63,937 nt of DNA from Nitrospira sp. (lineage in GTDB: Bacteria; Nitrospirota; Nitrospiria; Nitrospirales; Nitrospiraceae): contig SWDG01000006.1 of NCBI GenBank assembly GCA_005116965.1, positions 437,956-501,892 on the forward strand. Reading direction: 5' to 3'. The translations under genes and the position numbers were made by a program. Shown one piece after another: positions 53,374 to 61,817 of this stretch; within the stretch, counting starts at the first letter, position 1, and every line of letters starts with the position of its first letter. Below the pieces are notes generated by a model that was given only the letters and a program-made list of their open reading frames with translations, was not told where the DNA came from and made no database searches.

Positions 53374-54870
53374 ATGCGGGCAGCGACCTATTCACTCACG
53401 CCGGATGAGTTTCGCTCCTACGCAAAGCAGGGCAATCTCATTCCGTTATTCCGTGAAATCTTGGCGGACCATGATACGCCGGTCTCGGCCTTTGCCAAGA
53501 TCGATCATGGGCCCTCGGCCTATTTACTGGAGAGTATTCAAGGGGGAGAAAAGTGGGCCAGATATTCCTTTCTTGGAAGCGGGTCTCCGCTCGTCATCTA
53601 TGAGGATCGTGGCGATCTGTGTGTGAAGAAGGGTTCGGATTGCCGGCGAATCCCTAGCCGAGGCGCGCCACTGGACCGTCTGCGGGAAATCATGGAGACG
53701 TACCGCCCCGTAACGGTTCCGGATCTGCCTCCTTTTGTCGGTGGAGCCGTCGGGTACCTCGGCTACGACATGGTGCAGACGTTCGAGGATCTTCCCTCTC
53801 GCAAGAAGGAACACCTCGATGTTCCGGACTTTGCATTTGTATTGACCGAGACACTGCTCATCTTCGACAACGTCTCGCAGAAGATCAAGGTTGTCGCCAA
53901 TGCACAGGTAAAGTCTCAGTCGGAACGAGACATTCGTTCGGCCTATCGTGAGGCGACAGGCAGGATCGAAGCGATGATTGCCAGAATCCGTAGACCGCTT
54001 CGACCCGTCAAGCCGAGGCGTCGGCGAACTCCGATTCGTTTCACGGTCAACATGAGCAAGGCGAAGTTTGAGAAGATCGTGTCTCGTGCGCAGGACTACA
54101 TCAGAGCTGGCGATATCTTTCAGTGTGTCTTGTCGCAACGATGGGAAACAAATCTCCAGGCTCCCCCGTTTCAGCTCTATCGGGCCCTGCGCCTCGTGAA
54201 TCCGTCGCCTTACATGTATTACATCAGAATTGCGGGGGTTGAACTGGTCGGCTCGTCTCCCGAAATTCTTGTGCGGTGTGAGGACGGGTTGGTCTCGGTA
54301 CGCCCGATTGCCGGCACCAGACGGCGTGGCGCGACGATGGATGAGGACGTGGAATTGGAACGCCGTCTTCTTGCTGATGCCAAGGAACGGGCCGAGCACA
54401 TTATGCTGGTGGATCTTGGACGCAATGATGTCGGTCGTGTGGCTGAACAGGGATCTGTCCACGTCGAGTCGTTGATGAATGTTGAGCGGTACTCGCACGT
54501 CATGCATATGGTCTCCAATGTCACAGGCACGCTGTGCCCGGATAAGACGGTGTATGATGTGCTGAAGGCATGCTTTCCCGCCGGCACCGTGTCCGGCGCA
54601 CCGAAAATCAGGGCGATGGAAATCATCGAGGAACTTGAGCCGACCAGACGCGGGCCCTATGCCGGCGCCGTCGGCTACATCAGTTTTTCAGGGAATATGG
54701 ACATGTGTATCAATATCCGCACGGTTGTGGTCTCGCGCCGTCGAGCCTTCATCCAGGCCGGGGCGGGCATCGTCGCTGACTCGAACCCGGAACATGAGTA
54801 TGAAGAAACCTGCAACAAATCCCGCGCCATGATGAAGGCGATTGAATTGGCGGAACAGGGGCTGGAATAG
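53374..54870 (+). CDS. trpE: Anthranilate synthase component I
   Basis: A 498-residue enzyme that, with TrpG, converts chorismate and glutamine to anthranilate. The N-terminal region carries YLLESIQGGEKWARYSFLG, where the LLES element binds feedback tryptophan. The catalytic domain has RAGDIFQCVLSQRWE, VRPIAGTRRRG, EHIMLVDLGRNDVGRVA and the chorismate-binding VSGAPKIRAMEIIEELEP. The length and all motifs are normal, so feedback inhibition is expected to be intact. Confidence 0.96.
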   Translation: MRAATYSLTPDEFRSYAKQGNLIPLFREILADHDTPVSAFAKIDHGPSAYLLESIQGGEKWARYSFLGSGSPLVIYEDRGDLCVKKGSDCRRIPSRGAPLDRLREIMETYRPVTVPDLPPFVGGAVGYLGYDMVQTFEDLPSRKKEHLDVPDFAFVLTETLLIFDNVSQKIKVVANAQVKSQSERDIRSAYREATGRIEAMIARIRRPLRPVKPRRRRTPIRFTVNMSKAKFEKIVSRAQDYIRAGDIFQCVLSQRWETNLQAPPFQLYRALRLVNPSPYMYYIRIAGVELVGSSPEILVRCEDGLVSVRPIAGTRRRGATMDEDVELERRLLADAKERAEHIMLVDLGRNDVGRVAEQGSVHVESLMNVERYSHVMHMVSNVTGTLCPDKTVYDVLKACFPAGTVSGAPKIRAMEIIEELEPTRRGPYAGAVGYISFSGNMDMCINIRTVVVSRRRAFIQAGAGIVADSNPEHEYEETCNKSRAMMKAIELAEQGLE

Positions 54871-54952
54871 GGAATGGCCACTGGTCGGCAGTTCATCGAA
54901 CGGATGCCGATGCATATCGACTCAAGACTCATGACGATTGACAGGTCTCAGT

Positions 54953-55516
54953 ATGCTACTCGTCATCGATAACTACGACTCCTTCACGTACAACCTCGTT
55001 CAGTATCTCGGAGAATTGGGTGAGGATGTGCAGGTCTATCGAAACGACCAGATCACGCTCGATCAGATTGAAGAATTGCATCCGCGCCGTCTTGTGATTT
55101 CTCCAGGGCCGTGCACACCCAAGGAAGCCGGGATTTCCGTGGAAGCGATCCGTCGGTTCGGAGGCAAGATCCCTATTCTTGGCGTCTGTTTGGGGCATCA
55201 GTCGATGGCCGTCGCATATGGAGGTGAGGTAGTCCGTGCTCCCCGCTTGATGCATGGGAAGACATCGCAGATCAAGCACGACGGCAGGACCATCTTTCAA
55301 TCGTTACCCAATCCGTTTGAAGCGACGCGCTATCATTCTCTTATCGTCAATCGAGGCAATCTTCCGGACTGTTGCGAAATTTCGGCTGAGACTGCTGAAG
55401 GCGAGATTATGGGAATCCGCCATAAGACACTGGGTGTCGAAGGGGTCCAATTCCATCCAGAATCGATTCTGACGACCGTCGGGAAAGATCTGCTCCGTAA
55501 CTTCTTAAAGCTCTAG
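54953..55516 (+). CDS. trpG: Anthranilate synthase component II
   Basis: A 187-residue class I glutamine amidotransferase that supplies ammonia to TrpE. The opening [20 protein letters not shown], the catalytic Cys79 in GVCLGHQS and the His-Glu pair in VQFHPES are intact. The ATG at 54953 replaces a longer frame from 54938. An 82-bp gap separates it from trpE. In many bacteria this subunit also serves para-aminobenzoate synthesis; no pabB is visible here. Confidence 0.95.
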   Translation: MLLVIDNYDSFTYNLVQYLGELGEDVQVYRNDQITLDQIEELHPRRLVISPGPCTPKEAGISVEAIRRFGGKIPILGVCLGHQSMAVAYGGEVVRAPRLMHGKTSQIKHDGRTIFQSLPNPFEATRYHSLIVNRGNLPDCCEISAETAEGEIMGIRHKTLGVEGVQFHPESILTTVGKDLLRNFLKL

Positions 55517-55537
55517 TCTTCCCTGATCTGTGTGGCC

Positions 55538-56551
55538 ATGATCAAAGATGCGCTCGCCAAATTAGCCGACCGAACTGATCTATCCCAGCACGAGGCCGAA
55601 ATGGTCATGTTGGAGATCATGGATGGGGCTGCGACCTCGGCTCAGATGGCTGCCTATCTCATGGGACTCAGGCAAAAAGGTGAAACGGTCGAGGAAGTTG
55701 TTGGTTCGGTACGCGCCATGCGGGAACGAGCAACCCGAATCAGAGTCGGGTCGTCGATTGTTGTTGATACCTGCGGAACGGGTGGGGATGGAGCCGATAC
55801 ATTTAATATTTCCACCACCGCGGCATTCGTGGTCGCAGGGGCCGGCATTACCGTGGCTAAACATGGGAATCGCTCCGTGTCCTCTCGATCCGGCAGCGCG
55901 GATGTGCTGAGTATGCTCGGTGTGAAAATTGACCTCGAGCCGAGCCGTGTGGCCGACTGTATCGACGAAGTCGGCATCGGGTTCTTGTTTGCGCCGCTCT
56001 ACCACGGCGCGATGAAGCAGTGTGCCGGGGTCCGACAGGAAATGGGAATCCGGACCATTCTGAACGTGCTTGGCCCATTAGCCAATCCGGCCGGTGCCAC
56101 GCACCAAGTGCTGGGGGTCTATGATGCAAAGTGGACAGATATCCTCGGGCGTGTCCTCCTGGAGCTAGGATCACAACATTGTTTCGTGATGCATGGTCTG
56201 GATGGCTTGGACGAAATCACCTTGTCGGATCGGACGAGAGTCGCTGAGGGGAAGGGTGGTGTCGTGTCGAGTTATTTTATCGCGCCGGAGGAGTTTGAGG
56301 TTCGGCGTGCAGCGCGAAAAGAATTTGTCGGTGGCTCGCCGGAGGAAAACGCGCGGATGACGAAAGAGATTCTACAGGGCCGGAAGGGGGCGAGGCGGGA
56401 CATCGTGTGCCTGAATGCCGCGCCCGCGATGGTTGTCGGTCAAAAAGCGAAAACTCTCACGGACGGATTTCGTCTTGCACAACGGACGATCGACTCCGGC
56501 GCCGCCTCCGAGAAGCTGGATCGGCTCATTGCGTTCACCAAGAAAACGTGA
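55538..56551 (+). CDS. trpD: Anthranilate phosphoribosyltransferase
   Basis: A 337-residue enzyme that couples anthranilate to PRPP. The signature is DTCGTGGDGADTFNISTTAA, with KHGNRSVSSRSGSADVLSML after it; NVLGPLANPAGA completes the anthranilate site. An ATG at 55538 and a GTG at 55532 are both possible starts, and neither has a clear Shine-Dalgarno sequence. The gene is separated from trpG by 21 bp. Confidence 0.94.
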   Translation: MIKDALAKLADRTDLSQHEAEMVMLEIMDGAATSAQMAAYLMGLRQKGETVEEVVGSVRAMRERATRIRVGSSIVVDTCGTGGDGADTFNISTTAAFVVAGAGITVAKHGNRSVSSRSGSADVLSMLGVKIDLEPSRVADCIDEVGIGFLFAPLYHGAMKQCAGVRQEMGIRTILNVLGPLANPAGATHQVLGVYDAKWTDILGRVLLELGSQHCFVMHGLDGLDEITLSDRTRVAEGKGGVVSSYFIAPEEFEVRRAARKEFVGGSPEENARMTKEILQGRKGARRDIVCLNAAPAMVVGQKAKTLTDGFRLAQRTIDSGAASEKLDRLIAFTKKT

Positions 56552-56558
56552 GTGACTC

Positions 56559-57386
56559 ATGATTCTCGATCGTATTCTTGAGCACAAACGAGCAGAACTC
56601 AGGCACAAACAGAGCCGTTCCTATCTGGCCGACCTCAAGGCGGCGATTCGGGATGCCCCGCCGGTCCTTGGGTTTGCCGTCACTCTGGATGCCACACGGT
56701 CTCCCGCCAGTCCGGCTTTGATTGCGGAAATTAAGAAAGCGTCGCCGAGCCTGGGGCTTTTACGAGAAGACTTTTCGAACAAGTTTGATTATCTCGGGCT
56801 TGCGCGCACATACCAGGAGCAAGGGGCAGCAGCCCTGTCCGTCTTGACCGACAAGGAGTTTTTTCAAGGCGACCTTCGGTATCTTGCAGAGATCAAGCGC
56901 GCACTCCCGATCCCGGCGCTCAATAAGGAATTCATGGTCGGGGACATTCAGTTTTATGAGGCGCGGGCCCACGGCGCCGATGCCGTCTTGCTGATTGTGG
57001 CGGCATTAGAACGGCGGCAGCTGATGGACTTCCACGACTTGGCCACCGAACTCGGGATGGACAGCCTATTTGAGACGCATCATGAGCGGGAGTTGGATAC
57101 AGTTCTGGAGTGGATTCCTACTGCGAGGATGATCGGGATCAACAATCGAGACCTAAAAACGTTCACGACGGATCTCAATGTAACGTTTCGTCTGGCAAAA
57201 CGGATCCCGTCCGATAAGTTGATCATCAGCGAAAGCGGAATTCATAAGCGGGATGACGTGGTGAAGCTCGTCGAAGCTGGTGTGCATGCCATGTTGATTG
57301 GTGAGTCGTTGATTCGTGCCGAGAACACAGCTGACAAAGTCCGAGAGTTGCTCGGCCTCGCCTCGTCCAATTCGAAGCCTGAGTAG
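56559..57386 (+). CDS. trpC: Indole-3-glycerol phosphate synthase
   Basis: A 275-residue TIM-barrel enzyme that closes the indole ring. ALIAEIKKASPSLGLLRED, SVLTDKEFFQGDLRYL and LNKEFMVGDIQFYEARAHGA carry the catalytic lysines and glutamate, and INNRDLKTF and ISESGIHKRDDV the phosphate-binding loops. The gene is single-function, unlike the TrpC-TrpF fusion of enteric bacteria. It starts 7 bp after trpD. Confidence 0.94.
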   Translation: MILDRILEHKRAELRHKQSRSYLADLKAAIRDAPPVLGFAVTLDATRSPASPALIAEIKKASPSLGLLREDFSNKFDYLGLARTYQEQGAAALSVLTDKEFFQGDLRYLAEIKRALPIPALNKEFMVGDIQFYEARAHGADAVLLIVAALERRQLMDFHDLATELGMDSLFETHHERELDTVLEWIPTARMIGINNRDLKTFTTDLNVTFRLAKRIPSDKLIISESGIHKRDDVVKLVEAGVHAMLIGESLIRAENTADKVRELLGLASSNSKPE

Positions 57387-57396
57387 ATCATTGGCC

Positions 57397-58026
57397 ATGA
57401 AAATCAAAATTTGTGGGATCACCAATACGGAAGACGCAGGAGTCGCGGTGGCAGCGGGCGCGGATGCGTTGGGGTTTGTCATGTACCGCAAAAGCCCACG
57501 TTGGGTAGAGCCGACAGTCGCGAGATCCATCATAGCCGGTCTTCCGCCGTTTGTGTTCCCGGTGGGGGTCTTTGTCAACGAAGAGGCCGAGAGGGTTCGC
57601 GTACTTATGGATGAATGTGGCTTTGCCTTGGCTCAACTCCATGGCGATGAATCAACTCTCTATTGTCAGAACCTCGGCCGTCCAGCGCTGAAGGCCCTTC
57701 GATTGAAGGATCGTGGTACCTTTCTCGCCCTGGCAGAATTCCAAGGGCGTGCCAATGTGCGAGGGGTTCTCATCGATGCATTTTCGGACCAGGCCTATGG
57801 CGGGACCGGGAAGACGGTTGACTGGACCTTAGCGCAGGATGCCGCTCGTTCGACACCCATCATCTTGGCGGGAGGGCTCACGCCGATGAATGTGGCTGAG
57901 GCCATTGCTCAGGTGCGTCCCTACGGAGTCGATGTGAGCAGTGGGGTGGAGCAGAGCCCCGGCAAGAAAGACCCGGACAAAGTGAAGGCGTTTATTCAAG
58001 CGGCCAGGCTTGTTCCAGTCGAATAA
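57397..58026 (+). CDS. trpF: Phosphoribosylanthranilate isomerase
   Basis: A 209-residue TIM-barrel enzyme with [13 protein letters not shown] (catalytic cysteine in KICGIT), [20 protein letters not shown] and the catalytic aspartate in [35 protein letters not shown] forms the phosphate site. The ATG at 57397 is 10 bp past the trpC stop; a longer frame within trpC is discarded. Confidence 0.93.
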   Translation: MKIKICGITNTEDAGVAVAAGADALGFVMYRKSPRWVEPTVARSIIAGLPPFVFPVGVFVNEEAERVRVLMDECGFALAQLHGDESTLYCQNLGRPALKALRLKDRGTFLALAEFQGRANVRGVLIDAFSDQAYGGTGKTVDWTLAQDAARSTPIILAGGLTPMNVAEAIAQVRPYGVDVSSGVEQSPGKKDPDKVKAFIQAARLVPVE

Positions 58027-58070
58027 GCACGATTATACTGCTACCGATTTATTCAGGAGGATACGTTCAC

Positions 58071-59264
58071 ATGTCGATGCTCCCAGATAGCCATGGCCGA
58101 TTCGGACCCTATGGGGGTCGCTATGTGCCGGAAACCCTTATGCCGGCGCTGCTTGAGCTGGAAGCGGAGTATGCGAAGGTCAAGAAAGACCGCCGATTCC
58201 AAGCAGACCTGGCCTATTACCTCAAGCAATATGTCGGGCGTCCGACCAGCCTCTATCGTGCCGATCGGCTGACCAAGAAATTGGGCGGCGCCAAGATTTA
58301 TCTGAAGCGGGAAGACCTGTGCCATACCGGTGCACACAAGATTAACAACGCCATCGGACAAGTGTTGCTGGCTATGCGCATGAAAAAACGGCGCATCATT
58401 GCGGAGACCGGGGCTGGCCAGCATGGGGTCGCCACCGCGACGGCAGCTGCGATGTTTGGGCTGGAATGTGAAGTCTACATGGGCACCGAAGATATGCAAC
58501 GGCAGGCGCTGAACGTCTATCGTATGCGTCTCTTGGGCGCGACCGTGACAGGGGTTGATGCCGGCAGCCGGACCTTAAAAGATGCCATCAGTGAGGCGAT
58601 GCGGGATTGGACGACCAACGTGCGCACCACTCATTACATTCTGGGCTCAGTTCTCGGGGCGCATCCCTATCCCATGATGATCCGCGATTTCCAGGCCATC
58701 ATCGGCAAAGAGGCGCGGAAGCAAATCCTAGCTGCGGAAGGGAAATTGCCGAATTATCTCGTGGCCTGTGTCGGGGGCGGGAGCAATTCCATCGGACTGT
58801 TTCATGCATTCCTCCGCGACCCCAAGGTCAAGATGATCGGGGTGGAAGCCGGAGGGAGTGGGATCGTGAGCGGCAAACATGCCGCTCGATTCTCAGGCGG
58901 AAAGCCCGGAGTGTTACAAGGCACCATGACCTACCTGCTGCAGGATGAAAATGGGCAGATCAATTTAACCCATTCCGTCTCGGCCGGGTTGGACTATGCG
59001 GCGGTCGGACCGGAGCATAGCCTGTACCACGATCAGGGCCGTATCGAATATACCTACGCGACGGACACGGAGGCGATGTCAGCCTTTGATCTCCTGGCGC
59101 GTGAAGAGGGCATCGTGCCTGCGCTCGAAAGCGCGCATGCCATCGCAGAAGTCGTCAAGTTAGCGCCAAAGCTGAAGAAGTCGCAGCTCATCATCGCCAA
59201 CCTTTCTGGTCGTGGCGACAAAGACGTGCAGCAGGTCGCGAAGATGCGAGGGGTGGAGCTATGA
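58071..59264 (+). CDS. trpB: Tryptophan synthase beta chain
   Basis: A 397-residue PLP enzyme that joins indole and serine. Lys90 in [13 protein letters not shown] binds PLP; the phosphate loop is [11 protein letters not shown]; and [17 protein letters not shown] is the expected N-terminal region. AGGAGGA precedes the ATG at 58071. The TrpA gene follows with an ATGA overlap, so the two subunits of the channelled complex are made in balance. Confidence 0.96.
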   Translation: MSMLPDSHGRFGPYGGRYVPETLMPALLELEAEYAKVKKDRRFQADLAYYLKQYVGRPTSLYRADRLTKKLGGAKIYLKREDLCHTGAHKINNAIGQVLLAMRMKKRRIIAETGAGQHGVATATAAAMFGLECEVYMGTEDMQRQALNVYRMRLLGATVTGVDAGSRTLKDAISEAMRDWTTNVRTTHYILGSVLGAHPYPMMIRDFQAIIGKEARKQILAAEGKLPNYLVACVGGGSNSIGLFHAFLRDPKVKMIGVEAGGSGIVSGKHAARFSGGKPGVLQGTMTYLLQDENGQINLTHSVSAGLDYAAVGPEHSLYHDQGRIEYTYATDTEAMSAFDLLAREEGIVPALESAHAIAEVVKLAPKLKKSQLIIANLSGRGDKDVQQVAKMRGVEL

Positions 59265-60064
59265 GCGGACGGCTGGAAACCACGTTTCAGAGATTGCGTG
59301 ACAAGAAAGAGAAAGCGCTCATTGCCTACCTCATGGCTGGAGATCCAGGGCTTGCTGAGACGGAACAGCTGGTCGTGGCCTTAGAACAGGCAGGCGCCGA
59401 TATCATTGAATTAGGAGTGCCCTTTTCAGACCCGATTGCCGACGGCCCAGTCATTCAGCAGGCTGCCGAGCGGGGGTTGAAGAGCGGCACAACACTGCGC
59501 AAGATTCTGGATTCCGTGAAGTCGCTGAGGCAGCGCACGGAGATCTCGATAGTCTTGATGCTGTACTACAACTCCATTCACGCGATGGGTTGTGAGGAGT
59601 TTTGCAAGGCGGCAGGCGCTGCCGGAGTGGATGGATTGATTGTGCCCGATATGCCGCCGGACGAAGCAGGACCACTCAAGAAGCCGGCGGACGCAGCTGG
59701 ATTACCCCTCATTTTCTTGCTTGCCCCGACCAGTACGACCGATCGGCGCAAGTTGGTGGCCAAGGAGTCACATGGATTTGTCTACTATGTCTCGCTGACC
59801 GGCATTACCGGCTCAAAGTTGAGCAATGTCGGCGACGTCCAAGACAATGTCAAAAAACTCCGGAAGGTCTCCACCTCCCCAGTGGCTGTCGGTTTTGGCG
59901 TAGCAACACCGGAGGATGCAGCGCGGGTGTCGAAGATCGCGGATGGCGTGATTGTCGGAAGCGCCATCGTGAAACGTATTGCCTCTTATCAGCAAGATCC
60001 TGCGATGGTCGAGCACGTCGCCGAGTTTGTTAGATCGCTCAAAGCGGCGATGGCGCCAGCCTAG
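59261..60064 (+). CDS. trpA: Tryptophan synthase alpha chain
   Basis: A 267-residue TIM-barrel enzyme that releases indole for TrpB. The catalytic glutamate is Glu50 and aspartate Asp61 in the [18 protein letters not shown] segment; the phosphate loops are GSKLSN and [10 protein letters not shown]. It overlaps trpB by four bases and ends the trp operon. No clear terminator lies between its stop and the methyltransferase gene 78 bp downstream, so read-through into the cassette is possible. Confidence 0.96.
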   Translation: MSGRLETTFQRLRDKKEKALIAYLMAGDPGLAETEQLVVALEQAGADIIELGVPFSDPIADGPVIQQAAERGLKSGTTLRKILDSVKSLRQRTEISIVLMLYYNSIHAMGCEEFCKAAGAAGVDGLIVPDMPPDEAGPLKKPADAAGLPLIFLLAPTSTTDRRKLVAKESHGFVYYVSLTGITGSKLSNVGDVQDNVKKLRKVSTSPVAVGFGVATPEDAARVSKIADGVIVGSAIVKRIASYQQDPAMVEHVAEFVRSLKAAMAPA

Positions 60065-60113
60065 CCAACTGCCAAGGTAGACCATCCAGTCGAAGCCGGG
60101 AGTTGACGCACAG

Positions 60114-60130
60114 AACAAGATCTGACCCCA
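60114..60130 (+). repeat. Left inverted repeat of cassette
   Basis: The 17-bp sequence AACAAGATCTGACCCCA recurs perfectly as its reverse complement at 63898-63914. It lies 49 bp after the trpA stop and 12 bp before the methyltransferase start. The AAGATCTGACCCC motif resembles REP-like or RAYT-associated repeats in other genomes. Confidence 0.8.
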
Positions 60131-60142
60131 ATTGCTCTAAAA

Positions 60143-61324
60143 GTGGAGTGCGGACAAGTAGTGAGGCAACGAGCGAAGTTGGCTAAGAAAGTCGACCAGA
60201 CAAAGACACCTGAGCAGGACGTCGTCTGCGTGGATCTGTTTTGCGGAGTCGGAGGATTGACCCACGGGCTCATCCAGGCCGGTGTGCGTGTGGTCGCGGG
60301 TGTCGACTTCGATGAAACTTGCGCACATCCTTACACGGCCAACCATAAAGAGATAGCATTCTACAAACATGACATCGCAAAACTGAGGGGGTCGGAAGTC
60401 GAGAAGTGGTTCGGTAATGCGCCAATTCGTGTCCTGGCTGGTTGCGCTCCATGCCAACCGTTCTCAACCTATTCCCAACGTTACGACACCGTCGGGACCG
60501 AGCGCTGGGGGCTCCTCAACCACTTCGCGCGCCTCATCGAAGAGCTGAAGCCAGACATCCTTACCATGGAGAATGTCCCCACGGTAAGGAAGCATGAAGT
60601 GTTCGACGACTTCATAGGGACACTGCAACGTCTCAAATACAAGGTCTGGTATGACGATGTGGACTGCGTCCGGTATGGTCTTCCCCAGCGTCGCCGTCGC
60701 ACGGTACTCCTTGCTTCGCTGCATGGCGCCATCGAACTGCGTGAGCCTGATGCGTCGAAAATCAGGACGGTCCGGGACGCTATAAATACTCTACCCATCC
60801 TCATGCAGGGTGGTAGCGATAAGGAGGATCCGCTGCACACGGCGTCGAGCCTGTCAGCACTGAACCTTGAGCGAATCCAAGCGTCCAAGCCTGGTGGCTC
60901 ATGGCGAGACTGGCCAAAACATCTGATCGCCAAGTGTCACACAAAGAAGACGGGTAAAACCTATCCAAGCGTCTACGGCCGCATGAAATGGGACGAGCCT
61001 GCGCCGACGCTGACGACGCAGTTCTACGGCTTCGGCAACGGTCGGTTCGGGCACCCTACTCAGGCACGCGGCCTCTCGCTTCGCGAGGGTGCCATTCTGC
61101 AGGGCTTCCCACAAGACTATTCTTTCATCGCTGATGGTGAGCCTATCCAGTTCAAAAGGCTCGGTCGACTCATCGGCAACGCAGTGCCGGTCGAACTCGG
61201 ACGCGCCATCGGGGAGAGCATCATCGAACACATCACTCGTCACATCGGTCAGCCATCCCTGTCGACCAACCAACACAGAGGCCGAGATGACCGAAGGCAT
61301 ACACGTAGCACCATCCTCTCCTGA
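60143..61324 (+). CDS. C5-cytosine DNA methyltransferase
   Basis: A 393-residue DNA methyltransferase that methylates carbon 5 of cytosine. Motif I is VDLFCGVGGLTHGLIQAG, motif IV is GCAPCQPFSTY with catalytic Cys104, motif VI is TMENVP, motif VIII is QRRRRTVLLA, and motif IX/X region includes LSLREGAILQGFP and GNAVPVELGRAIG. A variable target-recognition region lies between. The GTG start at 60143 gives full length; an in-frame GTG at 60161 would remove six residues. The gene's end overlaps the Vsr gene by 38 bp, and no cognate restriction gene of ordinary type is seen. Confidence 0.93.
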   Translation: MECGQVVRQRAKLAKKVDQTKTPEQDVVCVDLFCGVGGLTHGLIQAGVRVVAGVDFDETCAHPYTANHKEIAFYKHDIAKLRGSEVEKWFGNAPIRVLAGCAPCQPFSTYSQRYDTVGTERWGLLNHFARLIEELKPDILTMENVPTVRKHEVFDDFIGTLQRLKYKVWYDDVDCVRYGLPQRRRRTVLLASLHGAIELREPDASKIRTVRDAINTLPILMQGGSDKEDPLHTASSLSALNLERIQASKPGGSWRDWPKHLIAKCHTKKTGKTYPSVYGRMKWDEPAPTLTTQFYGFGNGRFGHPTQARGLSLREGAILQGFPQDYSFIADGEPIQFKRLGRLIGNAVPVELGRAIGESIIEHITRHIGQPSLSTNQHRGRDDRRHTRSTILS

Positions 61325-61817
61325 AGCCAGCCGTCGGATGCGGCAGGTTCGGCAGAAAAACACGTCTGCCGAATCGGCGCTGCGTAGCAGGCTCCATGCC
61401 CTTGGGCTACGGTACCGCGTCCAAGGCCCCATTCTTACCAAACCGCGTAGGGTCTCGGACATCATGTTCGCCGGTCCCTGCGTTGTCGTCTTCGTCGATG
61501 GCTGCTTCTGGCATGGCTGCCCCGAGCATGGGACGTGGCCCAAGCAAAATGCCAAGTTCTGGCGCGCGAAGATCGTCACCAATCAGGAGCGCGATCGCAC
61601 CACGAGCGAACGCCTTCGCGCAGAAGGCTTGGAGGTCGTGCGTATTTGGGCACACGAGCCACCCGACGAAGCTGCAGGTCGGATCGCCAACATCGTCCAG
61701 ATGCGCAAAAGTAAGGATCGCGTTCCGTCAAAACAGTTTCTGCCGTCAATACGCAGAAGCGACATCAATCTAGTCGGGGCGATGCTTGACTACCCAGGGG
61801 GAGGACAAGCGGAATGA
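61287..61817 (+). CDS. vsr: Vsr-type very short patch endonuclease
   Basis: A 176-residue endonuclease of the Vsr family, which nicks at T:G mismatches that arise when 5-methylcytosine is deaminated. Recognisable parts are MRQVRQKNTSAESALRSRLH, LRYRVQGP, the catalytic aspartate region RVSDIMFAGPCVVVFVDGCF, and WHGCPEHGTWPKQN with the zinc-binding cysteines and histidines. The ATG at 61287 matches the normal start; the frame from 61089 is overlap with the methyltransferase. The pairing with a C5 methyltransferase is the usual context. In this operon a direct restriction role is also possible. Confidence 0.92.
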   Translation: MTEGIHVAPSSPEASRRMRQVRQKNTSAESALRSRLHALGLRYRVQGPILTKPRRVSDIMFAGPCVVVFVDGCFWHGCPEHGTWPKQNAKFWRAKIVTNQERDRTTSERLRAEGLEVVRIWAHEPPDEAAGRIANIVQMRKSKDRVPSKQFLPSIRRSDINLVGAMLDYPGGGQAE

